Positions 55,439-64,000 of a stretch of DNA of 64,000 nucleotides are shown here, piece after piece; positions within the stretch are counted from its first letter, which is position 1; each line of letters starts with the position of its first letter. Source of the stretch: Posidonia oceanica (Eukaryota; Streptophyta; Magnoliopsida; Alismatales; Posidoniaceae); the NCBI GenBank assembly GCA_037176725.1, contig JAZBRS010000011.1, positions 434,001 to 498,000 of the forward strand, given 5' to 3'. The notes beneath the pieces are model-generated. The model saw only the letters and a list, made by a program, of their open reading frames with translations, was not told the DNA's origin and ran no database searches. The position numbers and the translations under genes were made by a program.

Positions 55439-56255
55439 TTGCTAAATTTAGGAGCTAGTGTCAACCAATTGCCATACTCAATGTATGAGCAATTAGAGCT
55501 AGGCGAATTAAAACCAACTAAGGTAACATTACAGTTGTCTAATATATCAATCAAGATGCCTAGAGGAATCGTGGAAGATGTTCTGATCAAGGTTGGTGAC
55601 TTTGTATATCTTGTAAATTTTGTAATCTTAGAAACCCAACCCTTAACCAATCTTAAAGGTCAAATTCCAGTTATCTTAGGTCGACCCTTCCTGGCTACAA
55701 TCAATGCCTTAATCAACTATCGAAATGGTTCAATGAGATTAAATTATGGAGATTTAACTGTCACCCTTAACATTTTTAATTTGGATAAGCTGTTAATCAA
55801 TGAACCAGATGAGACATTCGAGGTTAATATGATTGAAGATTTTTCTAAAGAAGAAGACCTAATAGATGATGAAATTGATTTTGATCTAGGCTACTTTGAC
55901 CAAAGTTTTGAGTAAATTTTCGAAGATGAATTAATGTTTGTTGAAAAAGCCAATGAGTCAACTCAATGTAGGACCCATAAGTCCAACAAGTGGTATAATC
56001 CTCCTCCAGAGCCTATCATATCTGAGCCCAGACCAAGCCTTAAGCCATCCATCGAGGAACCACCTACACTAGAGCATAAACCTTTGCCTGAACACCTCAA
56101 GTATGCCTATTTAGGGAAAGATCAGACCCTTCCTGTGATCATCGCAGCTGACTTGACTCAAAGTCAAGAAAAGGCTTTGTTAACCGTCCTTAGTGAGAAT
56201 AAGGAAGCCATAGGATTGACCATGGCTAATATCAAGGGGATTAGTCCAACAATTG
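55439..56255 (+). pseudogene. Athila protease remnant
   Basis: Aspartic protease of the polyprotein: LLNLGASVNQLPYSMYEQL, where the catalytic Asp of the family motif LLDLGAS is Asn. Then GQIPVILGRPFLATINALI, a typical C-terminal protease motif. TAA at 55913 is followed by the acidic linker to RT (PLPEHLKYAYLGKDQTLPVI). Inactive as read. Confidence 0.8.
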
Positions 56256-56773
56256 TGTAGCATCGGATTCACTTGATAGAGGAAGTCCATCCAGCTAGAG
56301 ATACATAAAGACGGTTGAACCCTGTAATGAAAGAAGTGGTTAGAAAAGACATACTAAAGTGTCTTGATAATGGGATCATTTATCCCATCTCTGATAGCTC
56401 ATGAGTAAGTCCAGTCCAAGTAGCTCCAAAGAAATCTAGAATTACTGTAATTCAAAATGATAACAATGAGCTTGTCCCCACTTGCATCCAAACAGGATGG
56501 CGAGTATGTATAGACTACAGGAAGCTAAATGCGGCAACCAGGAAAGACCATTTTCCTTTGCCATTCATTGATCAAATGTTGGAAAGGTTAGCCGGACATG
56601 AGTATTACTGTTTTCTTGATGGATATTCCGGTTATAACCAAATTCCAATTGCTCCTGAGGATCAAAAGAAGACCACCTTCACCTGCCCTTTTGGAACCTT
56701 TGCCTATCGTTGCATGCCCTTTGGGCTATGCAATGCTCCAGCCACGTTCCAAAGATGCATCTTCTCTGACATG
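56256..56773 (+). pseudogene. Athila reverse transcriptase, N-terminal half
   Basis: Same frame as protease with stops at 56258 (TAG), near 56306 (TAA) and near 56402 (TGA). Motifs: HRIHLIEEVHPARD, VRKDILKCLDNGIIYPI, GWRVCIDYRKLNAATRKDHFPLPFID, CFLDGYSGYNQIPIAPEDQ, TFAYRCMPFGLCNAPATFQRC. It is cut by the E2 LTR just before the catalytic YxDD region. Confidence 0.85.
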
Positions 56774-58183
56774 TGTAGATACCCCGTTTTGGCACTCCCT
56801 TTATGTTAGGATAGTCTCTTACATTAGGTCGCTTTTAGAGGTCCTTCACCCATTTCTGAATCTCACTTGAGCCAAATGTTCCTCTCAAGTCCAAAATGTT
56901 ATACCTTTCTAAGCCCCAAATGTTGGTAACCTGAGTGTTTTTCACATCCTGACCAAATTTGGAAGTCAAATTGATTAAGGGTGTTGTCCGCTGGATTCTC
57001 AGCCTACAACGTTGGCCGCTGGTTTTCCAGTGGCTAACATTGGCCGCTGGCTTTCCAGCGTCCAACGTGGCAACCCAGTCAGCCAAAGCTTTCCTTATTT
57101 GGCCTAATCCAGAAATCATGTTTTTGCCTTCTTTGGAACCTGTTGACCGGTCAAAGCCATCAAAGCCGAGTTTAATCGCACTTAAAGACTCCTTAATTGG
57201 AGAATCTTCTCTGATCCTAGCAGTTATGCCTCGGAGGTCGTTATACGTGAGTTCTCTCGCTTATAACATTATACGCTGGTTTTCAGCATATAACACTTCT
57301 GAAACAGGAAACTCTGCTGACTTGGCATTTGTGTCCTTTTTTGTTCCTCCTTTGCTTCTACAAAAGCAAGGGTACCCCCACTGAGTTCAAGGCTAGAATT
57401 TTGAGAGAGAAAAGAAGCTAAGAAACTTTTGGAACTCACATGCTCTTGAGAATAAAAATCTTAGAGAAGTGAGGTCCTCAAGAACTAAAAAAGAGAAGAG
57501 AGTTTTTGAAAGAAGGAGAGTCTTAGAAAAGCTTGAGGATTCTTTTGTCGTTGTTGGTTTCATGCCAACACGGTTTGCACCTTGTGCATAGACAGAGGAG
57601 ACTCTATTTTGTTCATTTCTCATTTTTTATTTCTAATATTACATGTTTAATTCCGTAGTATAATCAAGCATTTTTATTTCAAGTTCATATACTTTTAACT
57701 AGGCATACATCTCTTTCATTTGCAACCGGGGGGATCAAACCCCTCGGGTACGTATCTCACTACGTTTTCTTTACTTTCATTTCTACTAACTCTGGATAGA
57801 TTACTACACATATTGATCCCTTTTTATATTGTCTTGTTTGTTTTGCTTTGCTAACGTTTGTCATACAAGGAGGAAGAAGGAAGAAAGAGCTTAACGAGCA
57901 CGGGCACCCTTGGGCAATGCTGGTGTTGTACCAAGGTAGCTAAACCCGCAACCACATTACATCTCCCCAAAGGCGTCTCGAGGGCTGGCAAAAGCATACC
58001 GAGAGTGGCGATCACACCGATTCCATCATACGTGGAGTGATGGAGTCGGATACAAAAAAGGGGGACCTCGAGAAAGAGAAGATAGAGCGAGCAAAAGAGG
58101 GAGCCAAAAGAAACCTTCTTCTTCCCTAAACCTACCTCCATCCATCATCTTCTTCTTCTCCTCCACAAAACCCCATATCTACA
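56774..58183 (+). repeat. E2 5' LTR (1410 bp)
   Basis: TGTAGAT...ATCTACA ends. It contains two double-hairpin palindrome loci (about 56996-57077 and 57239-57297) with arms TTGGCCGC/GCG(T)CCAA-like and TTATACGC/GCATATAA. Confidence 0.88.
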
Positions 58184-58186
58184 GTC

Positions 58187-58204
58187 TGGCGATCACGGTG
58201 GGAC
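58187..58204 (+). promoter_or_regulatory. Candidate E2 primer-binding site
   Basis: TGGCGATCACGGTGGGAC, three bases after the LTR end. It resembles tRNA-type primer sites but I cannot name the tRNA. Confidence 0.6.
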
Positions 58205-59768
58205 GGCTAAAAGTGCCCCCGTGCAAGGTAAGTAACCCTTTCTTTCTTCTTCCTCCTTCATTATTGACATTTTTAGTTTAGTTTAATTTCTTATTTTCTC
58301 GTATGATTTAAAGAGGCGACGAAATTCCTCGTAGTGTTTTGAGGCATCGTGACTTTCTTTTCATTTGTTTTCTTCGTGTCAATAACTGAAATCACCTCCC
58401 CCTTCTCTTTGGATTCTTAGGCGTGGGGGTGATCTATAAAAATTGTTGTTTTTCTGAAAAAAATAGTGTCAGTATGTTATACGAGTGATCTGGCGCGTCT
58501 AACATTGGACGCCGCAATATCTGCGTCTAACGACTACTGAATAGAAACCCTTCTGTTTTAAATTTTCTTTTAGTTTTTCTTGTTATAACTGGTCCGAAGA
58601 ATTGAGGTGTGAGGTGATCGGCTCTGCTCTAGGGACCGAAACTTCAGTTCCTTTGGGTGCTTTGCAAAAAAAAAACAAAAAAAAAAATCACATCTTTTTA
58701 TATGACTTGCATGCCCTCATTGGGAACTAAATTATTTGTGTCATTTCTTGGGTTATATAAGTAACCATCTAGGTCCCAAGCACCTCTGTTGCAAGGGGCT
58801 TAGAAAAGGTACTTGTATTGTCATTGTCTTTTGCTAAGGGCCCTCCTTCTTCCTTGGCCTTTTGTGAAAGATAATTAGAACCTCAAGCCTTGACTTGTAT
58901 TCCTGCCTCCCCTTTTCGGTGGTTTGTTTATTTCTTTTGTGTATACATGCGTGAGTGGCCTGATCAATCCCGAGTACGTTGGGCTCTACCTCTACGGGGT
59001 AGGGAACTAAGTGTATTCAGGCTCCCCCTAGCATCCTCAGGAGTTGAGGTAGGGGGTAGTACCAATCATATTCACCCATCTTGTGAGGAGCCTTAGAAAA
59101 TCCAAAAAAAAAAAGCCATACCTAAGCCTTAAGGAACCCAGAGAGCTACAGCAGGTTTAAAATACTAATCTCAAAGCGAAAACCAAAATTAAAATCTTAA
59201 ATCGCTATTTGAAAGTGTTGCTGTGTAGTTCTCTGAAACAGGGCGTTGGCTGCTAAAATCCCTGTGTATAACGTTATACGCAGCAGATTAAGCATCTAAC
59301 GCATTCTCTGTGTGGCTGTCATATTTTAGCTAAAGTGTTGTGTGATTTGTTTGGCAGGGGAAGACATTGAAAAGCCCAAAACAGTGACAATATCAGTTAG
59401 GAGAAACTCTGTTTATTTTTACTCCTTTTTTTTAGGAATTTATATTAAAATTCTTGTAATTTCCCTTTCTTCGCACTTGTAATCCTTCAAAAAAAAACAA
59501 AAAAAAAAGGAAAAGAAGAAAAGCAAAAAAGAGAAAAAGAACAAAAGAGAAAAAAAAAATGAAAAAAGAAAAATCATCAAAAAAAAAGAAAAGCAAAAAT
59601 AAAAAAAAAAGAGAGTGAAAGGCTGAGAAGAAAGAAAAGAAGACAGGAAAAGAGTTGGAGGGATACAACTGGGGACGTTGAACGCCTGACATCTTGCGTC
59701 CAACGTTATACGCCGTATATTAAGGCGTATTATGCCTTGAAGCCAATTCTATCTCACAAGCTACAGCA
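58205..59768 (+). other. E2 leader with candidate intron and palindromes
   Basis: A strong splice donor (CAAG|GTAAGT, intron from 58228) and an acceptor-like ctacag (59761-59766) two bases before the first ATG suggest a leader intron. Palindromes at 58493-58532 (GCGTCTAACATTGGACGC type), 59243-59312 and 59678-59735 would lie in it. A-rich tract 59490-59620. Confidence 0.5.
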
Positions 59769-60257
59769 ATGATGAATCAAATCTATGAAGCTAATCAGCC
59801 AGAAAGAGAGAGATCAGACTCTGCAAGTACCTCGAGAGAGGAGCCTATAATCTACCACCCAATCACCGGAGAAGTCTTAGATCCGGATTCAATCCAGTAC
59901 AGAGTCATGTACCAGTTCTTAAACGAAGAGACATCAGCCCAAACGAGGCCATGTCTAAACAACCTCCAGCAGCCACCCCACCTCGGTGAAGGACAACGAA
60001 GGCCAGTTGCGGACCATCCCCTTGAAGATCTATACCAGGGACTAGATGGCAACCCACCGCCGGACACAAACCACCCAGGACAGGGCATAGCGCTCAACGG
60101 AGCATATAACTCAAGGACCAACCCCTTGATTCAGGAACATAACTACATGCCACATGGTGAATACAAGGAAGGAGTTTATCTGAGACAACCCCGACCACCC
60201 CTGGCAGGCAATCAGCCTCGGCTGGATCATCATTATCACCAGGCATCTCCCCCATGA
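59769..60257 (+). pseudogene. E2 gag-region ORF (162 aa), no capsid core
   Basis: Begins MMNQIYEANQPERERSD at the first ATG after the candidate acceptor and has YHPITGEVLDPDS and a Pro/Asn/Gln-rich tail. By position it is the start of gag, but the usual capsid domain (HLK...LKWF-like) and zinc knuckle are absent. After its TGA comes about 240 bp of broken frames (DEMRKMLSALGVHT) before protease. Probably a gag with a large internal deletion; identity not certain. Confidence 0.5.
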
Positions 60258-60501
60258 TATGAGCAGGTCGCGCCTCAACATTTTTGCAACAGCTACCTCC
60301 ATCAGCAGTAGAACCATCCGTCCTTCAATTCACATGTCCCAACCCCATCAGCTGGGATAATAAATTTGGATGAGATGAGGAAAATGCTCAGTGCATTAGG
60401 GGTGCATACCTAGGATCTCGATCTATGACCTCATAAACAGCTCAAATGAACACCGGAAAGCTCTACTAGAAGTGCTAGAGAAGGCCTAAGTTGCCCCAGA
60501 C

Positions 60502-61002
60502 ATGCCAGCGGAGGAACTCCATATCATAGCTGCAGCAGCCTTTGTAGAGCCAATCATTACTTTTGCTGATAGCGAGTTGGCACCAATAGAGAAGAGAAAA
60601 GCTCCATTGATTGTAACCATTTCTATAAACAATCACTTAATTTCTGAAGTGCTCATAGATACTGGTGTATCAATGAACATTTGCTCGTTGAATACAATAC
60701 GAGCCTTGGGCGTGAATGAGGCCTCCTTAACCCCCATTGACATGATGATTGCCGGGTATGATAATAGCAAGAGAAAAGCGCACGGTAAGTGGACCACAAA
60801 GATAGGGATAGGACCAGCTCAGGTTCTAACCCAACTAATCGTCATAGACGTCAATGTCCCATATTAGATCATCCTGGGGAGACAATGGCTGGATAGTCTA
60901 AAAGGAGTATCATCTCCTCGGCACCAATGCCTGAAATTCCCACACGATGGGAAAATCATCAAGATAGCAGGAGACATACTAGCCAAGAAGCAGAGGCAAA
61001 TG
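60502..61002 (+). pseudogene. E2 protease remnant
   Basis: Retropepsin-like: PLIVTISINNHLISEVLIDTG, then VSMNICSLNTIRALGV (catalytic Asp53 of the ORF, with DTG intact and V in place of A). Then QLIVIDVNVPY-TAG-IILGRQWLDSL, where the TAG (60865) replaces what is probably a Trp codon. IILGRQW is the conserved C-terminal protease motif. A stop follows near 61003. Confidence 0.78.
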
Positions 61003-61370
61003 TGATATACCTACCGCACCAGTTCAGTGTGCGAGAAAAGCTGACCCGTGCCAAAAAAGGCAAGAATGTAGTGTCTATGGTCGAGCTGAGGGACAAGTGG
61101 GCCAGGCCTAGGCTATTTCACAAGAAGAGAGAACCCTCCAAAAACAAAGGACCATCCATGAATGTAGGGTGGGAAATCATGAGAAGAATTGGCTACAAGA
61201 AAGTCCAGGGCTTAGGCCCAGAAGGAAAGGGAAGGAAGGAGCCAGTGAAGGCTTGTGACAGAGAAGGAAGGGGAGGACTCGGTTTCGACCAGTTCCCCGA
61301 CGGATACCAGTGGAATCTACAAGGACATTTTACCAGTGTAGGGATATTCGATCCGAATTCATCCCCCTGA
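61003..61370 (+). pseudogene. E2 G-patch domain segment
   Basis: In another frame than protease. Encodes MNVGWEIMRRIGYKKVQGLG, then PEGKGRKEP and GRGGLGF, a G-patch (glycine-rich, RNA-binding or helicase-activating motif) at about 61157-61290. A G-patch after protease is established in Tat-lineage polyproteins. It continues as QFPDGYQWNLQGHFTSVG to a stop at 61368. Confidence 0.75.
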
Positions 61371-62234
61371 CAAATATTATTTTGGCGCAATCAACCAAAC
61401 ACACTCTCGAAAGTGCAGAGGACACAACCGACGTAAACATTTTCGACTTATTCCAAACACTTGAATTGCCAGCAGAGCCTCACGAAGGTCAGACTGCAAG
61501 GGAGTTGACAGCAAAGCCATATGAAAGCCAGACTGTCGCAGCAAAACCTCACGAAGGTCAGACTGCAAAAGAGTTGCCAGCAAAACCTCACGAAGGTCAG
61601 ATTGCAACATCGCCGCCACCACTGTTAGGCGCACCGGCCCCCGAACCTCCGGATCGGCCACCTCTTTCTTCTTCGCCCTCTTCTTCCGGCGCCGCGACCC
61701 CCGAACCTCCGGATCGGCCACCTCTTCCTGCTTCTCCCTCTTCTTCCGGCACTGCTGCTTCCAAGCCTCCGCCTCCTCCAGCTCCGGACATCTTTTCCTC
61801 CTTGGAGCAAAGGCCGAGGCAAATTCTACGCAAGTCACAACGACTCGTAGACAAGGTCCGCCGGCTCACAGCTGATCTCTCTGAAGGTCTGCAACCTCAG
61901 AGACCTAAAGTTGACCCCGATCTAGGGGTCGACTATGAGCTTCTCGAAGATGATGGGAACGTCAATCTTGACGAGCCCACCTAGAGAGGCTCCTACCTCT
62001 ACTGATGGAGGTAACTCTAGGGGCATCCTCCTAGATGCTGTAAATAAAACTTTGTTTAATTCTGCATTATTTTCATTTCCTATGAATAAAAGTAATTTAC
62101 TTTCTGTTTTCAATAAGGGAGAGGATCACCATGTTAGTTCTAGCAGCTCACGGTCAACGTCGGCCACCGCTTCCAAAACTGTGCGCGTGTGTCAATACAC
62201 GGAGGCATTACCTCAGTAGCTGGCTACTGCTAAC
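61371..62234 (+). pseudogene. E2 linker region, repeat-rich
   Basis: Frame 61310-61984. Four imperfect AKPHEGQT-type repeats (61476-61610) are followed by two PEPPDRPPLSSSPSSSG-type repeats (about 61637-61750) and a basic segment (RQILRKSQRLVDKVRRL). It ends DYELLEDDGNVNLDEPT. This is the variable spacer between protease and RT. 61985-62234 has no clear frame. Confidence 0.6.
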
Positions 62235-62850
62235 ATGGTCTTCTTAGTAGAAGAATTTAATCGGTTTGGGAAGTGTGCAGGAATAGAAGCATATGAACTA
62301 GTTAGCTGCAGTGATGAGGAAGAAGATCAAGAGGCAGACTCAGTCCTCCTTAAGCACCTCATGGACAAATATGACGAGCAAACCAAGGCAACCGATGAAG
62401 AGACCGTGGAGGTCAACCTAGGAACCGCCAAAGAGCCAAAACCAATACTCATAAGTGCAAGCCTGAGCCCACAAGAGCGGGAGGAAATGATCCAAATCTT
62501 GAAAGAATTTGTGGATGTGCTGGCCTTCAAATATGAGGATATGCCTGGACTGCAATTAGCCCTAGTGGAACACCTGCTTCCACTAAACTCTGGAATCAAG
62601 CCCGTCAAGCAGAAGTTGAGGCGACTAATGCCGGAACTCGCCCTCAAAGTCAAAGAAGAAATTGATAAGCTCTACAAAGCAAAATTCATCAAAGTGGTTG
62701 TATACCCCAGTTGGGTCTCAAATATAGTACCAGTGGCCAAAAAAGACAGGAAGTTCAGGTTTACATTAACTATAGCAACCTCAACGCCGCCTGTCCCAAG
62801 GATGACTTTCCTTTGCCACATATTGACTTGCTAGTGGACAATACAGCAAG
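62235..62850 (+). pseudogene. E2 reverse transcriptase, N-terminal part
   Basis: ISASLSPQEREEMIQILKE, VDVLAFKYEDMPGLQ, KPVKQKLRRLMPELALKVKE, KFIKVVVYPSWVSNIVPVAKK. A one-base shift near 62750 continues into VYINYSNLNAACPKDDFPLP, then HIDLLVDNTA, which is the RT finger region. The palm with YxDD is missing: the sequence departs after LVDNTAS. Confidence 0.85.
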
Positions 62851-64000
62851 CTCAACCAACATGGAGGCATCAACCTCTGACGCGCTCAAGGAAGCCAATA
62901 AAATATACGGAGGAGGTCAAGACACCACTCTTGCAAGGCAATCGAAATATGTGGGGCATTTTCAAGAAAGACAAGCCATTGCTAATGCCCGATCCTAAGC
63001 CAAAGCCAATGCCAGAGCCAACACCTGAGCTAGAGCAAGAATCATTGCCAATGCCCGATCCTAAGCCAGAGCCAATGCCAGAGCCAGCACCCGAGCTAGA
63101 GCAAGAATTAATGCCAATGCCCGATCCTGAGCCAGAGCCAATGCCAGAGCCAGCACCCGAGCTAGAGCAAGAACCATTGCTAATGTCCGACATTGAGCCA
63201 GAGCCAATGCCAGAGCCAGCACCTGAGCTAGAGCAAGAACCATTGTCAATGCCCGACACTGATCCAGAGCCAATGCCAGAGCCAGCACCCGAGCTAGGCA
63301 AGAACCATTGCCAATGCCCGACACTGAGCTAGAGCCAATGCCAAAGCCAGCACCCGAGCTAGAGCAAGAACCATTGCCAATGCCCGACACTGAACCAAAG
63401 CCAATGCTAGAGCTAGCACCTGAGATAGAGTAAGAACCATTACCAATGCCCGACACTGAGCCAGAGCCAATGCCAGAGCCAGCACCCGAGCTAGAGCAAG
63501 AACCATTGCCAATGCCCGACCCTGAGCCAGAGCCAATGCCAGAGCCAGCACCCGTACTAGAGCCTGTGCCCATGCCAAAGCTAGTACCCACGCCAGAGCC
63601 AATGCGAGAGATGATGTCAGTACCACCAAAGGCATCCAACCCAGATGTTGTGACGACAGAGCTAGGGGTAGAAAATGAGCTTACTGTGCTTTCCTACATC
63701 AAGGAACTGCTGCTTCATCCACCTAGGCCTCCTAACATATCAGTTTATGGAAAGTGTATCCCTGCCATGAAATGGTGCCCATGTAAGCACATGCTAAAGA
63801 AGCGGATTCTGTGCATCAACAGGGTTAACTTTTCTCGCAAGCCAAAAATCAAAAGAATGCCTCAACTAATGTGGCTTGTGATGCAAGGGGCAGAGCACCA
63901 TGCTTATCCATCAGGCTGCCCTCCTCTCTCAGGACGAGGCATGGATTTCGTGTTTGACACTGGTTAGGGAGCTAGAAGCGAGAGGCCTCTACTGATGGAA
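62851..64000 (+). pseudogene. Unrecognised sequence with Pro/Glu repeat ORF
   Basis: Not recognisable as retrotransposon. A frame reading KPIKYTEEVKTPLLQGNRN, then MWGIFKKDKPLLMPD, enters a 22-residue repeat (PEPMPEPAPELEQEPLPMPD type) coded by 66-bp units. It is shifted near 63290 and stopped near 63430, then reopens at 63446. It runs on as a non-repeat end (SNPDVVTTELGVENELTVL, PCKHMLKKRILCINRVNFSR, GMDFVFDTG) to a stop at 63967. The end looks like ordinary protein sequence but matches no family I know. It could be a captured host gene piece or part of another element; the breakpoint with E2 RT is at about 62850. Confidence 0.5.
62997..63574 (+). repeat. 66-bp tandem repeats, about 8.5 units
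   Basis: Unit core gagccagagccaatgcc / agagccagcacccgagc / tagagcaagaaccattgc (split for length). The units begin near 63000 and recur every 66 bases with few changes. One unit (near 63295) has lost two bases, breaking the frame. Confidence 0.88.

Larger units (their letters stand above)
51068..56773 (+). mobile_element. Athila-type Ty3/gypsy element, 3' part displaced
   Basis: LTR (51068-52338), tRNA-Asp-type primer site, long leader, gag, protease and the first half of RT. It is then interrupted at 56774 by E2. The rest should lie past the window. Gag and RT motifs (FELKSNYIGQLSKFMGLESEDAYW, NPATF-like PATFQRCIFSDM) are those of Athila. Confidence 0.85.
56774..62850 (+). mobile_element. 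Element E2: Tat-type Ty3/gypsy, partial
   Basis: LTR with strong terminal inverted ends (TGTAGATACCCC...CCATATCTACA), primer site, leader with palindromes, a gag-like ORF, protease, G-patch, proline-rich linker and an RT start. The frame changes many times. After LVDNTAS (about 62850) the sequence is no longer retrotransposon-like. The left flank is Athila RT (acatg at 56769-56773); the right target copy is not in the window. Confidence 0.8.

Noticed and set aside
59432..59703. Phe-rich minus-strand ORF
   Set aside because: Product of the A-rich tract in the E2 leader.
62870..63639. Gly/Ser- or Ala/Leu-rich minus-strand ORFs over the 66-bp repeats
   Set aside because: They are mirror frames of the tandem repeat. 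The plus strand has the frame that continues into non-repeat protein sequence.
1..64000. Intact host gene, tRNA or rRNA
   Set aside because: No recognisable host exon series, clover-leaf gene or ribosomal sequence was seen on either strand by eye. A short exon could be missed.

Overview
This window is plant nuclear DNA, almost certainly from a flowering plant. It is built nearly wholly of nested, decayed retrotransposons. Every recognisable protein belongs to plant LINE, Ty1/copia (Sirevirus) or Ty3/gypsy (Tat, Athila, Tekay/Del-like) families. The priming sites and long terminal repeats (LTRs) match the same families. I found no intact host gene, tRNA, rRNA or CRISPR array, and I cannot name the species.

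Layout. 1-2612: two LINE reverse-transcriptase fragments lie head to head. 2613-9226: two Sirevirus copies on the minus strand share one LTR (6635-7865). 9227-10790: a minus-strand Tekay/Del-like LTR fragment. 10791-12230: AT-rich DNA with no clear transposon identity. 12231-15805: a minus-strand Tat-type LTR fragment (called M).

15806-51067 is one broken plus-strand Tat-type element, called H here, which carries gag but no recognisable pol. Three later insertions sit inside it, each marked by a 5-bp target duplication. E1 (17871-32304) is a 14.4-kb Tat element with gag, protease, RT, RNase H and a second RNase H, inserted in H's leader (ttagg). I (33208-45198) is a 12-kb minus-strand relative of H with gag only, inserted in H's gag (gtatc). 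S (46104-48391) is a 2.3-kb solo LTR, also in gag (actcc). When the inserts are removed, the H reading frame and leader rejoin exactly. H is cut at 51068 by an Athila element (51068-56773), which is itself cut at 56774 by another Tat element, E2 (56774-62850). E2 ends in an unrecognised sequence with 66-bp tandem repeats coding for Pro/Glu-rich peptide (62851-64000).

The most interesting signals are structural. (1) The non-coding part of the gag-only H/I family carries an array of about 14 double-hairpin units with constant loops and stems that change in a compensating way. (2) LTRs or leaders of seven different elements hold clusters of CpG-rich palindromes. In I and E2 they share one double-hairpin layout, but the arm sequences differ and co-vary. 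(3) Tat-type LTRs carry a buried copy of the primer-binding site. (4) The same LTRs have good splice donors that could join to acceptors just before gag. (5) The gag frames of E1, I and H are interrupted almost only by TAG, at two positions shared by E1 and I. All coding regions are pseudogenes; any activity would need help in trans.
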